DNA from: Microcaldota archaeon
GTDB lineage: Archaea > Micrarchaeota > Micrarchaeia > Anstonellales > VGKX01
NCBI GenBank assembly: GCA_021823945.1
Contig: JAKALW010000087.1
Span: 1 to 5,621, forward strand
Length of the DNA: 5,621 nt
Direction of reading: 5' to 3'
Under the pieces are notes generated by a model. The model was not told where the DNA came from, searched no databases, and saw only the letters and a list, made by a program, of their open reading frames with translations. Made by a program: the position numbers and the translations under genes. Shown here piece after piece: positions 1 through 5,513 of the stretch (position 1 is the first letter of the stretch; each line of letters begins with the position of its first letter).

Positions 1-2
1 GC

Positions 3-9
3 TTTTTTT
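3..9 (+). terminator. possible U-rich terminator of an upstream gene
   Basis: A run of seven T lies at the very left edge of the window. Archaeal transcription often ends at such runs without a hairpin, so this could close an upstream plus-strand gene outside the window. The upstream gene is not visible, so the call is weak. The rest of the spacer up to base 58 shows nothing else I can name. Confidence 0.22.
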
Positions 10-58
10 CCGGCGTGGATTTTCATTGTTTGGGCGCGACCGAACGAAATACTCAGGG

Positions 59-66
59 TTATAAAC
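59..66 (+). promoter_or_regulatory. TATA box, leaderless promoter of the wHTH membrane protein
   Basis: The sequence TTATAAAC stands in an otherwise mixed spacer. Its centre is about 26 bases before the A of the ATG at 88, the usual distance from an archaeal TATA box to the transcription start. No Shine-Dalgarno sequence precedes the ATG (the preceding bases are T-rich). Together these suggest the mRNA starts at or next to the ATG. Confidence 0.6.
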
Positions 67-87
67 TGCCAATTCCCAATTTTTTGC

Positions 88-1428
88 ATGGTAAAAACAT
101 TGCCTATCCTGTTCGCAGCATTATTCATGCTTGCGATTTTGGCGCATGCGCCTTTTTGCCAGGCTGCCCAAGGCGCACTGCCGCCCTTGCCAGCAAACTC
201 AAGCGCCAACGCAACCCTGGTTTCCACTTTGCATTCTGGCGGCGATTCCGGTCTGGAGGAAACCGGGGCTGCGCAATTAGTTGTCAGGAATACCATAGAG
301 ATTAGCGGCTCGCTTGACTATTCCAACCTGGAAGTGATTGCGGACGCTGCAAAATCCGGCGACATGGTGAAAAAAACCCAGAACGGCTATATCTACAAGT
401 CCAATTATGCGCCGGACAGGTGGGTCGAGGTCGGCAAGACAGACTCCGGAGCCTCGTACATCTCAATACTGAAGATAATCAACACTTCCGAAAATGAAAC
501 TTTGAAAGCAATAGGCGCGCCCGGAAATGAAACTCCCCCTCAGTTGACCCCCGAATATGCGGGGAACATGTCTGAATCCGAAAACGCGTCCAGCCAGGCT
601 TTGGCAACAGGGCAGTCCGGCATTCCTTTCATGAACTCCCAACCGCCCGCCCCGCCCAGCCAGAAATCGGACTCAAGCTCCTTTGACTCGAACGACGCGC
701 TTGTGGCCCAGGAGGAGCTTTCCTATCTTTACGACAACAAGATTGTGCAGGACAATTCGCTCAATTCTGCCATCTCCGCCATTTCAGGCTTTGTCGGCTC
801 TGCGGTTTCCACGCAGCAGTCGCCCGCGGCGGCAATCCCGCCGATTCCGGAATCCTCCCCACTCAGCCCGTCCGACCTGCCCAAAGAGGCTCTCTCGCTC
901 AATTTCGGGGTAGGCGCGGGCTCCAATGCCGCTTCAGCCAATGCCGGCATGCAGGGATTTGCTACTGCCCCTGCAACGGGCGGCGCAGCCCCAAGGGCCG
1001 GAACTTCCGGCAATTCAAATGCCACTGGACAGGGTGCGGCAAACCTGCAATCGGAATTTGGCGCTATAGCCGCCCTTCTCGGCGTGCTCGCCTTTGGGCT
1101 TGCAATTGCCGCTGCTGCGGCGTTTATTGTCATGCAGCTCACTGGCATATTCAAGCAGCCCGACATTTCCCAGATTGAGGATTTCAAGGTGCTCTCGAAC
1201 GGGACACGCTTTGAGATACTTGCCTGCCTTGCGGAGGCAGACAGGATTCCAACAGACATATCGTCCATGCTCAACAAGAGCAAGTCCACCATATCAGAGC
1301 ACCTTGACAAGCTTGTAGACGCGGGGTTTGTGGAAAAGCAGCAGTCCGACGGCAAGAAATTCGTTTATTACAAGCTGACTAGCAAAGGCAAAAGCGCGCT
1401 CAGGAATGCGAACAACTCCACGTCTTGA
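88..1428 (+). CDS. membrane-anchored regulator: exported domain, one TM, C-terminal winged helix
   Basis: The 446-residue product has a hydrophobic signal peptide (residues 1-27, cleavage probably after the CQA at 24-26). A possible folded region follows at about 60-132. Residues 148-320 form a long low-complexity linker rich in Pro, Ser, Ala and Gly. One strong transmembrane helix lies at about 325-352. The C-terminal domain (about 362-440) reads as a winged helix of the ArsR/MarR-like type: LSNGTRFEILACL opens helix 1, KSTISEHLDKLVDAGFV (399-415) is the recognition-helix region, and DGKKFVYYKLT gives the wing. Eight N-X-S/T sequons (N37, 41, 132, 136, 147, 160, 166, 311) sit in the predicted outside part, consistent with archaeal N-glycosylation. 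The topology puts the DNA-binding domain in the cytoplasm, so I infer a one-component envelope sensor. The ligand and target genes are unknown, and the outside domain matches no family I recognise. The ATG start fits the TATA spacing and gives a complete signal peptide. Confidence 0.88.
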   Translation: MVKTLPILFAALFMLAILAHAPFCQAAQGALPPLPANSSANATLVSTLHSGGDSGLEETGAAQLVVRNTIEISGSLDYSNLEVIADAAKSGDMVKKTQNGYIYKSNYAPDRWVEVGKTDSGASYISILKIINTSENETLKAIGAPGNETPPQLTPEYAGNMSESENASSQALATGQSGIPFMNSQPPAPPSQKSDSSSFDSNDALVAQEELSYLYDNKIVQDNSLNSAISAISGFVGSAVSTQQSPAAAIPPIPESSPLSPSDLPKEALSLNFGVGAGSNAASANAGMQGFATAPATGGAAPRAGTSGNSNATGQGAANLQSEFGAIAALLGVLAFGLAIAAAAAFIVMQLTGIFKQPDISQIEDFKVLSNGTRFEILACLAEADRIPTDISSMLNKSKSTISEHLDKLVDAGFVEKQQSDGKKFVYYKLTSKGKSALRNANNSTS

Positions 1429-1434
1429 TTTTTT
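1429..1434 (+). terminator. T6 run after the wHTH membrane protein
   Basis: Six T follow the TGA stop at 1426-1428 directly. This is a plausible archaeal U-tract terminator for the plus-strand gene. No strong hairpin precedes it. Confidence 0.45.
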
Positions 1435-1458
1435 CAAATAATCCTGCTTGAGCGGATG

Positions 1459-1463
1459 AAAAA
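1459..1463 (-). terminator. T5 run after the phosphotransferase gene
   Basis: Five A on the plus strand read as T5 on the minus strand, about 33 bases beyond the TAG stop of the minus-strand gene. A short inverted repeat, GCTTG/CAAGC (1446-1450 and 1466-1470), flanks it. It is a modest candidate for ending the minus-strand operon in this convergent spacer. Confidence 0.35.
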
Positions 1464-1495
1464 GCCAAGCTTGCTTCTCATGCAGCAACTTGCGC

Positions 1496-2101
1496 CTAAT
1501 CATTTGCATAGTAGAGGAATCTCTGCGTGAAAGTCGCGAACCCAAGGGCTGCAGCAAGGGCAGCTATGGCAATTGCCGCCGGCGGGCTGACAGCGGCTGC
1601 AAAAAGCGCTGCGCAAAGGAGCAGCACCCTCTCGGTCCTTGGCAATATGCCTGGCTCCTCTTCCGTCTTTTTCCAGTCAGCGCATTTCCTGTGCACCGCG
1701 TATGCCGTGGCAAATGAAGTCATCACGGAACCGAAGAAAAGCGCGCATGTGAGCCAAAACCAGGCTGGCATTCCCAAGAGGCCTGGCAGATTGGCAAAGA
1801 AGAGCGAGCACACGAGCAGGAATTCGACAACCCTGTCGGAAATGCCGTCTATGTACGCGCCTTTGGCGCTAACAAGCCGTTTCGCGCGCGCCAGTGCGCC
1901 GTCAAGCGCGTCAAGCGCGCCGGCTGCGAGGAAAAACAGGCCGGATGCAATGAAATTGCCTTCATGCGCGGCATAGGCTGCAACCACTGCTACTGCCACA
2001 GACGCTAAAGTCGCCTGGTTTGGCGTGACAGGAAGGAACGCGAGCGCGTTTCCTATCCGCGCCTGGAGGCTTTTGAGCGCGCCTGTGTTTTTCATCCCCA
2101 T
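1496..2101 (-). CDS. CDP-alcohol phosphotransferase, probably archaetidylinositol phosphate synthase
   Basis: This is an integral membrane enzyme of the CDP-alcohol phosphatidyltransferase family. It carries the complete signature D-x2-D-G-x2-A-R-x8-G-x3-D-x3-D, seen as DALDGALARA, then eight residues after AR, a Gly, and the final pair in YIDGISD. The Asp residues bind the metal and one acts as base. TPNQATLA near the N-terminus is the usual family opening, and several hydrophobic helices follow to the C-terminus. The gene lies directly after inositol-1-phosphate synthase on the same strand, so CDP-archaeol plus myo-inositol phosphate is the likeliest substrate pair (inference from context and the known archaeal pathway). 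Alternatives are a synthase for another polar head group or for di-myo-inositol phosphate. I chose the ATG at 2101 (201 residues) because AGGAG sits seven bases upstream and the distance to the TPN motif is normal. An in-frame ATG at 2152 would add 17 residues but has no such site. Confidence 0.87.
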   Translation of the reverse strand: MGMKNTGALKSLQARIGNALAFLPVTPNQATLASVAVAVVAAYAAHEGNFIASGLFFLAAGALDALDGALARAKRLVSAKGAYIDGISDRVVEFLLVCSLFFANLPGLLGMPAWFWLTCALFFGSVMTSFATAYAVHRKCADWKKTEEEPGILPRTERVLLLCAALFAAAVSPPAAIAIAALAAALGFATFTQRFLYYAND

Positions 2102-2108
2102 GTCAATT

Positions 2109-2113
2109 CTCCT
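2109..2113 (-). promoter_or_regulatory. Shine-Dalgarno site that sets the phosphotransferase start
   Basis: On the minus strand AGGAG is followed by seven bases and then the ATG at 2101. It matches the complement of the archaeal 16S rRNA tail. The in-frame ATG at 2152 lacks any comparable site. Confidence 0.6.
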
Positions 2114-2128
2114 GTAAATTCCCCTGCT

Positions 2129-2177
2129 TATCCGGGCTGCTTGCCCTGTCATCTGCTATTTTTCCATATCCGGGCTG
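2129..2177. repeat. 11-bp direct repeat between the two lipid genes
   Basis: TATCCGGGCTG occurs at 2129-2139 and again at 2167-2177, 38 bases apart. Both copies fall in the 90-base interval between the synthase stop codon and the chosen start of the phosphotransferase. If the longer start at 2152 were used, the first copy would be coding. Function unknown. Confidence 0.5.
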
Positions 2178-2191
2178 ACATGATTAATTTG

Positions 2192-3286
2192 TTATTTTTG
2201 TGCCTTCCCGGCAACGAAATCCTCAAGCATCGCGCGCGCCTGTGGGTCCGAGAACTGCTTGAGCGGGTGCTTCATGAGGTATGCCGACGCCGCGATTATG
2301 GGGCCGCCCTGTTTCCTGTCAAGGGCGATTTTTGCAAGCCTGATTGCGTCAATCACTATCCCTGCCGAGTTGGCCTTGTCGTCAACTTCGAGCCTTACTT
2401 CCATGTTGAAAGGTATGCCCGCCCACATCTCGCCCTCAATCCTCATGAACATCAGTTTCGTGTTCCCGAGGAAGGGTATGAAGTCGGACGGCCCGACGTA
2501 GATGTTTTCATCTGTAAGCCTCTCAGTCAGCTGGCTTTGGACAGACTCGGTCTTTGAAATCTTCTTGGAATGGAGCCTATCCTGCTCCTTCATTGAAAGG
2601 AAATCCGTGTTACCCCCCACGTTTATCTGGTATGTTTTTTTGATTTTCGTGCCGCGTTCGTCGCAAAGCCTTGCAAGCGTGCGGTGGACTATGGTCGCGC
2701 CCACCTGGCCCTTAATGTCGTCTCCGATTACCGGGATTCCGGCCGCCTCGAATTTTTTGGCCCATTTCGGGTCGGAGGCTATGAAGCTTGGCATGCAATT
2801 GACAAACGCGATTTTTAGGTCAAGGCACATCTGCGCCCAGAACTGCGTGGCCTTGTCGGAGCCCACGGGCAGGTATGACGCGAGTATCTCAACTTTCTTG
2901 TCTTTCAATTCCTTTGCTATCGCGGCTTTCAGCTCCTCAAGCGGCTTGTCGGGCACAGGGTCCACCTGTTTCTCGACATATATGCCAACGCCATCAAGCC
3001 TGGGGGCCTGCATTACAGTTGTGGAATCGAGCCCCCCGACTTTATCCACCCACTTTACCTTGTTTGGCTTGCTGTATATCGCTTCCGAGAGCCTCTTCCC
3101 GACCTTTTTCGAGTCCACGTCGAAAGCCGCCGCGAAATCAATGTCGAAAATGGAATAGCCGGCAAGCTCCGGATGCATAACTCCTGTGACTTTAGCGCCG
3201 GGGTTGCGCCTGTAATACTCGATTCCCTGGACGAGACCTGAAAAGCATTTCCCAACTCCCACTACCGCAGCCCTTATTTTTCCCAT
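2192..3286 (-). CDS. ino1: myo-inositol-1-phosphate synthase
   Basis: This enzyme converts D-glucose 6-phosphate to myo-inositol phosphate with internally recycled NAD. The 364-residue product follows the compact actinobacterial/archaeal form, not the longer eukaryotic form. Landmarks in order: N-terminal Rossmann loop VGVGKCFSGLVQGIEYY (9-25), AFDVD (54-58), YLPVGSDKAT (138-147), FIASDPKWAKKFE (168-180), GDDIKGQVGAT (188-198), INVGGNTDFL (221-230), SKKISKT (240-246), GPSD (265-268) and NSAGIVIDAIR (306-316), ending in a SAYLMKHP segment (334-341). The lysine-rich SKKISKT and GDDIKGQ segments lie where family catalytic residues sit. One oddity is Lys13 where relatives that I recall have Asn (GVGNC). 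I chose the ATG at 3286 because GGTGA lies five bases upstream; a TTG seven codons earlier is possible but less likely. Its product should feed the phosphotransferase encoded next. Confidence 0.94.
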   Translation of the reverse strand: MGKIRAAVVGVGKCFSGLVQGIEYYRRNPGAKVTGVMHPELAGYSIFDIDFAAAFDVDSKKVGKRLSEAIYSKPNKVKWVDKVGGLDSTTVMQAPRLDGVGIYVEKQVDPVPDKPLEELKAAIAKELKDKKVEILASYLPVGSDKATQFWAQMCLDLKIAFVNCMPSFIASDPKWAKKFEAAGIPVIGDDIKGQVGATIVHRTLARLCDERGTKIKKTYQINVGGNTDFLSMKEQDRLHSKKISKTESVQSQLTERLTDENIYVGPSDFIPFLGNTKLMFMRIEGEMWAGIPFNMEVRLEVDDKANSAGIVIDAIRLAKIALDRKQGGPIIAASAYLMKHPLKQFSDPQARAMLEDFVAGKAQK

Positions 3287-3291
3287 GAAGC

Positions 3292-3296
3292 TCACC
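3292..3296 (-). promoter_or_regulatory. Shine-Dalgarno site that sets the ino1 start
   Basis: GGTGA on the minus strand, five bases before the ATG at 3286, matches part of the archaeal anti-Shine-Dalgarno complement. It supports this ATG over the in-frame TTG at 3307, which would place the site inside the gene. Confidence 0.55.
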
Positions 3297-3316
3297 GCCA
3301 AATCCAAAAGGATGTG

Positions 3317-3355
3317 ATGTTTATATGATATTATATTTATGTGTCATATAAACAT
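3317..3355. promoter_or_regulatory. perfect 12-bp inverted repeat around the ino1 promoter
   Basis: ATGTTTATATGA (3317-3328) is the exact reverse complement of TCATATAAACAT (3344-3355), with a 15-base AT-rich spacer. On the minus strand the spacer holds ATAAATATAA (3331-3340), a good TATA box for ino1. It would start transcription near 3310 and leave a leader of about 24 bases carrying the Shine-Dalgarno site. The arms themselves also resemble TATA boxes. The symmetry suggests a binding site for a dimeric or tetrameric repressor or activator that competes with TBP, but a pair of TATA elements is another reading. Confidence 0.55.
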
Positions 3356-3381
3356 ATCGGTCCGGGCGGCAGGGGCTAAGG

Positions 3382-3393
3382 GTTCCCGGGAAC
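3382..3393. promoter_or_regulatory. perfect 12-bp palindrome, operator candidate
   Basis: GTTCCCGGGAAC is a gapless perfect palindrome in the spacer between the polytopic membrane protein gene and ino1, about 45 bases upstream of the presumed ino1 TATA box. It is too far from the ino1 start to be part of the mRNA leader, so a protein-binding site is the simplest idea. It could also be chance in GC-rich DNA. The remaining spacer (3394-3449) shows nothing I can name and no clear T-run after the upstream gene. Confidence 0.35.
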
Positions 3394-3449
3394 ATGGCAT
3401 GGGCGCAAGTTATGCGGCCAGCGTTTGCCCCTGGCGGGAGACGGCGGGC

Positions 3450-4631
3450 TCACGCGCCGTCCGCGCCTTTTTCCACGCTGGCTTGCGGATCCTTAGCGGC
3501 AAGCAGCTTGAATACCGTGGTGGCGCGAAGGGCGTTTACAAGCGCGGCATATGCTATCGGAATGAGCGGAAGCAGGACAATGAAGGTCGCGGCGAGCGAA
3601 AGCGCGAGGCTTGTCTGCTGGTCTGACGCGGCAAGCGGGCAGGACGAGAAAAGCCTGACTGGGATTGCGCCTATGACGGCGCAGGCAATGTCCCTTGCGA
3701 ATATCCTGATAATGCTTGGCGAGAGTATGAAGAGAAGCGTCGTGAGGCTGCTTGCCCTTTCCTCGTTCGACTGCGCCACCGCGGCCTTGTAAACGAAATA
3801 GAGGGAGACTGTTATTGACAGGAACAGGAAATCCGTGGTCGCAAGCGCCATGTTGCCCCCGCTTGAGAAGAACGCCAATGTCGAGACTATCGCAATTATC
3901 ACTGCGGCGCCAAGCGCTGTCCAGTATCCCTTGATTCCGTCGAATATGGGCGCGAAAATTATCCTTAGCGAAAGCGAGAAGCATTCGGACGCGCCAATCC
4001 TGTCCCTGAAAAACCAGTAAATCACCGCAGTGCCGGCCGCAAGCGTTATTAACGCGGGCACGACCACGAGGAAAAAGCCGAGCGTCACTATGGTGGCCTG
4101 CGGCGGGGCGAAAAATCCCGAAGTGAGGTAAATAATAACGAATATTGCGCTTGTGGCAAGGTATGCGAAGGGTACGAAAACCGCCTCTTTTTTGGTGATG
4201 CGCTTGCCGCTTGACAGCAGATAGTCTGCTATCCTGCCCGCGGCGAAAATGTAGCACAGCAACCCGGCAATCAGGGCGACGTTGATTACCTGTTTTTTTA
4301 TGTCCTGGCCCCAAAGCACGCCAGTCTGGGGAACCGCCGCGCCCTGCTGGGTCTGGTTGCCTGTCTGGTTTTGCCCGGCCGCGCCTATCTGGGGGGTTGG
4401 CATTGTGCCGTTGAGTATGCTTCCCGGCTGGACGCTGATGCTGGTGTTCATGCCGGTAATCGTTACGGTGGTGTTCGAGAAATTGCCGTATTGCTCCATC
4501 AAGAGGCTTTCAATCTGCCTTGTAATGGAATCAATGTCGATGTTTATGTTTTTGGCATTGAATGTCAAGGGCGCCGCAAACGCGGGGCAGGCAAGGAGTG
4601 CCGCAAGAAGCGCGAAAATTACGAGTTTCAT
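3450..4631 (-). CDS. polytopic membrane protein with signal peptide and sequon-rich N-terminal domain
   Basis: I do not recognise the family of this 393-residue protein. A signal peptide covers residues 1-19 (cleavage probably after AFA); LLAC at 12-15 could alternatively be read as a loose lipobox. Residues 20-112 form a small outside domain with an amphipathic stretch (about 30-48) and a Gln/Asn/Gly-rich linker before the membrane part. Six N-glycosylation sequons (N50, 53, 62, 74, 88, 92) all lie in this part. Hydrophobic segments follow at about 114-132, 150-171, 180-207, 237-256, 262-284, 312-328 and 342-370, giving six or seven membrane spans. Short charged turns separate some of them (RDRIGASE at 209-216, QSNEERAS at 287-294). 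The tail (378-393) is short and charged. No catalytic motif or transporter signature is visible. The gene is divergent from the soluble protein gene at 4692. The ATG has no Shine-Dalgarno site, so a very short leader is likely. Confidence 0.8.
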   Translation of the reverse strand: MKLVIFALLAALLACPAFAAPLTFNAKNINIDIDSITRQIESLLMEQYGNFSNTTVTITGMNTSISVQPGSILNGTMPTPQIGAAGQNQTGNQTQQGAAVPQTGVLWGQDIKKQVINVALIAGLLCYIFAAGRIADYLLSSGKRITKKEAVFVPFAYLATSAIFVIIYLTSGFFAPPQATIVTLGFFLVVVPALITLAAGTAVIYWFFRDRIGASECFSLSLRIIFAPIFDGIKGYWTALGAAVIIAIVSTLAFFSSGGNMALATTDFLFLSITVSLYFVYKAAVAQSNEERASSLTTLLFILSPSIIRIFARDIACAVIGAIPVRLFSSCPLAASDQQTSLALSLAATFIVLLPLIPIAYAALVNALRATTVFKLLAAKDPQASVEKGADGA

Positions 4632-4659
4632 TTTATCAGATGCTTATTTGCCTCAATGG

Positions 4660-4671
4660 TATTAAAATATT
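4660..4671. promoter_or_regulatory. AT-rich core of a divergent promoter
   Basis: The 60-base gap between two divergent ATG codons (4631 on the minus strand, 4692 on the plus strand) holds a single strongly AT-rich block. TTAAAATA (4662-4669) is centred about 26 bases before the plus-strand ATG, ideal for a leaderless transcript. On the minus strand TTTTAATA (4660-4667) would start RNA roughly 6-8 bases before the other ATG. One element may therefore serve both genes. Confidence 0.5.
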
Positions 4672-4691
4672 GCACGGCAAATCGCTTGAAC

Positions 4692-5453
4692 ATGCAAGGC
4701 GCGCAAAAAATCCAGGATAACCCGGCATTTTCCAGTCCCGCGGACGTTTTCAGGCAGGGCGCCCGCGAGCCGTTGTCATCCATGTCCATGCTTGCCGGCA
4801 TAGGGCTTTTGGCGCCGCCAGGCATGAACGCCCTTTCCGCCCTCGAGCCCGGCGTGCGGGATGCACAGGTGCAGGAACTCCTCATGATGAATAGCCAGCG
4901 CATAAAGGACGCCGAACGGCAGGGCCTGTCTTATTCGTCCGCGCTGTGGGAAGACATACTGGGCGTGCACGGGACAGGCTCCAAGCGCGGGGAGGGGCCC
5001 TGGGAGAAAAGGGCCGAAGGCGTGATAGCCGTTGCCGGAGCCAGGGAAGTCTTCAAGTCAGTCTATGACGGCGCGCGGGACTCGTACGCCCATGCTGCCA
5101 AATCCGGCCTTCTCGGCCCGCTTGGCGAAGGCGTGAAATCCGCGAATTCCCAGGCGGCGCGGGATTTCGCCGCCAATGCCTTGAACGAGGCGTGCTCGGA
5201 AAGCGTTTCAAGCAGGGACACGCTGTCCCAGTTCGCGGCGCTTGCCAACGGGAACATAGAACGCTCGCTATACGGGCAGCAGGCGCAGGCGCAACGCCTG
5301 CCAGTGTCTTTGGGCATGGGCCTTGCCGTCCCTGAACCAATAGGGTTGCAGGGATACAGGCAAATCGAGATTTCGACTGCCCAGGCCCTGATTTATTATT
5401 TCCAGGAGCATCCTGAGGAATACGACGACGTGATGACGTTCCTAGGTTCGTAG
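4692..5453 (+). CDS. hypothetical soluble Ala-rich protein
   Basis: I do not recognise this 253-residue protein. There is no signal peptide and no convincing membrane span. It is mostly predicted helix, rich in Ala, Gly, Ser and Glu, with a helical stretch at about 55-91 (VRDAQVQELLMMNSQRIKDA and on), a possible helical middle (104-135), another at about 150-200 and a C-terminal acidic helix (YYFQEHPEEYDDVMTFLGS). Two Trp (86, 104) and one Cys (168) are present with no metal-site pattern. The reading frame stays open upstream to 4371, but that part is antisense to the membrane protein gene. The ATG at 4692 is preferred because a TATA box is about 26 bases upstream; an ATG at 4656 is in frame but would lie before the TATA box. 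The stop codon TAG (5451-5453) falls inside the left arm of the inverted repeat before pyrD. Codon use (AGG, ATA, GGC, GAC) matches the other window genes. Confidence 0.72.
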   Translation: MQGAQKIQDNPAFSSPADVFRQGAREPLSSMSMLAGIGLLAPPGMNALSALEPGVRDAQVQELLMMNSQRIKDAERQGLSYSSALWEDILGVHGTGSKRGEGPWEKRAEGVIAVAGAREVFKSVYDGARDSYAHAAKSGLLGPLGEGVKSANSQAARDFAANALNEACSESVSSRDTLSQFAALANGNIERSLYGQQAQAQRLPVSLGMGLAVPEPIGLQGYRQIEISTAQALIYYFQEHPEEYDDVMTFLGS

Positions 5454-5501
5454 TGCGCAATTTATTGTGCGGGATAGCGCGATGACTCGCGCACTACGAA
5501 C
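5446..5501. repeat. nested inverted repeats, three-way-junction fold before pyrD
   Basis: GTTCGTAGTGCGC (5446-5458) is the exact reverse complement of 5489-5501. Inside it sit two smaller hairpins: GCGCAA/TTGTGC (5455-5460 with 5465-5470, loop TTTA, one G-T pair) and GCGCGA/TCGCGC (5477-5482 with 5487-5492, loop TGAC). If the outer stem uses nine pairs (5446-5454 with 5493-5501), all three stems fit together as a three-way junction with only a six-base linker, GGGATA. If the outer stem uses thirteen pairs, it excludes both inner hairpins. The element ends two bases before the pyrD ribosome-binding site. It may be an RNA control element, a protein-binding DNA site, a terminator or a REP-like repeat. 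Confidence 0.6.
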
Positions 5502-5503
5502 AA

Positions 5504-5508
5504 GGGAG
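5504..5508 (+). promoter_or_regulatory. Shine-Dalgarno site of pyrD
   Basis: GGGAG lies five bases before the ATG at 5514 and directly after the inverted-repeat element, so folding of that element could influence ribosome access. A weak TATA-like AATTTATT (5459-5466) could start an RNA near 5489, but this is uncertain. Confidence 0.5.
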
Positions 5509-5513
5509 TACTA

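Noticed and set aside
729..1355. Long open frame antisense to the wHTH membrane protein
   Set aside because: It mirrors the codon pattern of the opposite strand, has no promoter or ribosome site, and the sense product has a clear signal peptide, TM and winged helix.
1898..1922. Short tandem repeat gcgtcaagc in the phosphotransferase gene
   Set aside because: It simply encodes the ALDALD part of the conserved catalytic motif and needs no separate explanation.
2502..3158. Long open frame antisense to ino1
   Set aside because: The minus strand encodes a highly conserved enzyme across the whole stretch; the plus-strand product has no recognisable features.
3493..4314. Second open frame on the minus strand inside the polytopic membrane protein gene
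   Set aside because: Its product is rich in Arg, His and Pro, typical of a frame-shifted shadow. The other frame gives a signal peptide and regular membrane spans.
4371..4691. Upstream extension of the orphan soluble protein gene
   Set aside because: The frame stays open, but this part is antisense to the membrane protein gene and lies before the promoter that fits the ATG at 4692.
5053..5460. Antisense frame inside the orphan soluble protein gene
   Set aside because: Arg- and Pro-rich product without start signals; most likely a shadow in GC-rich DNA.
5446..5501. tRNA gene or integron attC site
   Set aside because: The fold has three stems, a nine-pair outer stem and only 56 bases, so it is no tRNA. 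The outer ends have the wrong orientation for the attC core (it starts with GTT and ends with AAC), and no integrase or cassette pattern is present.
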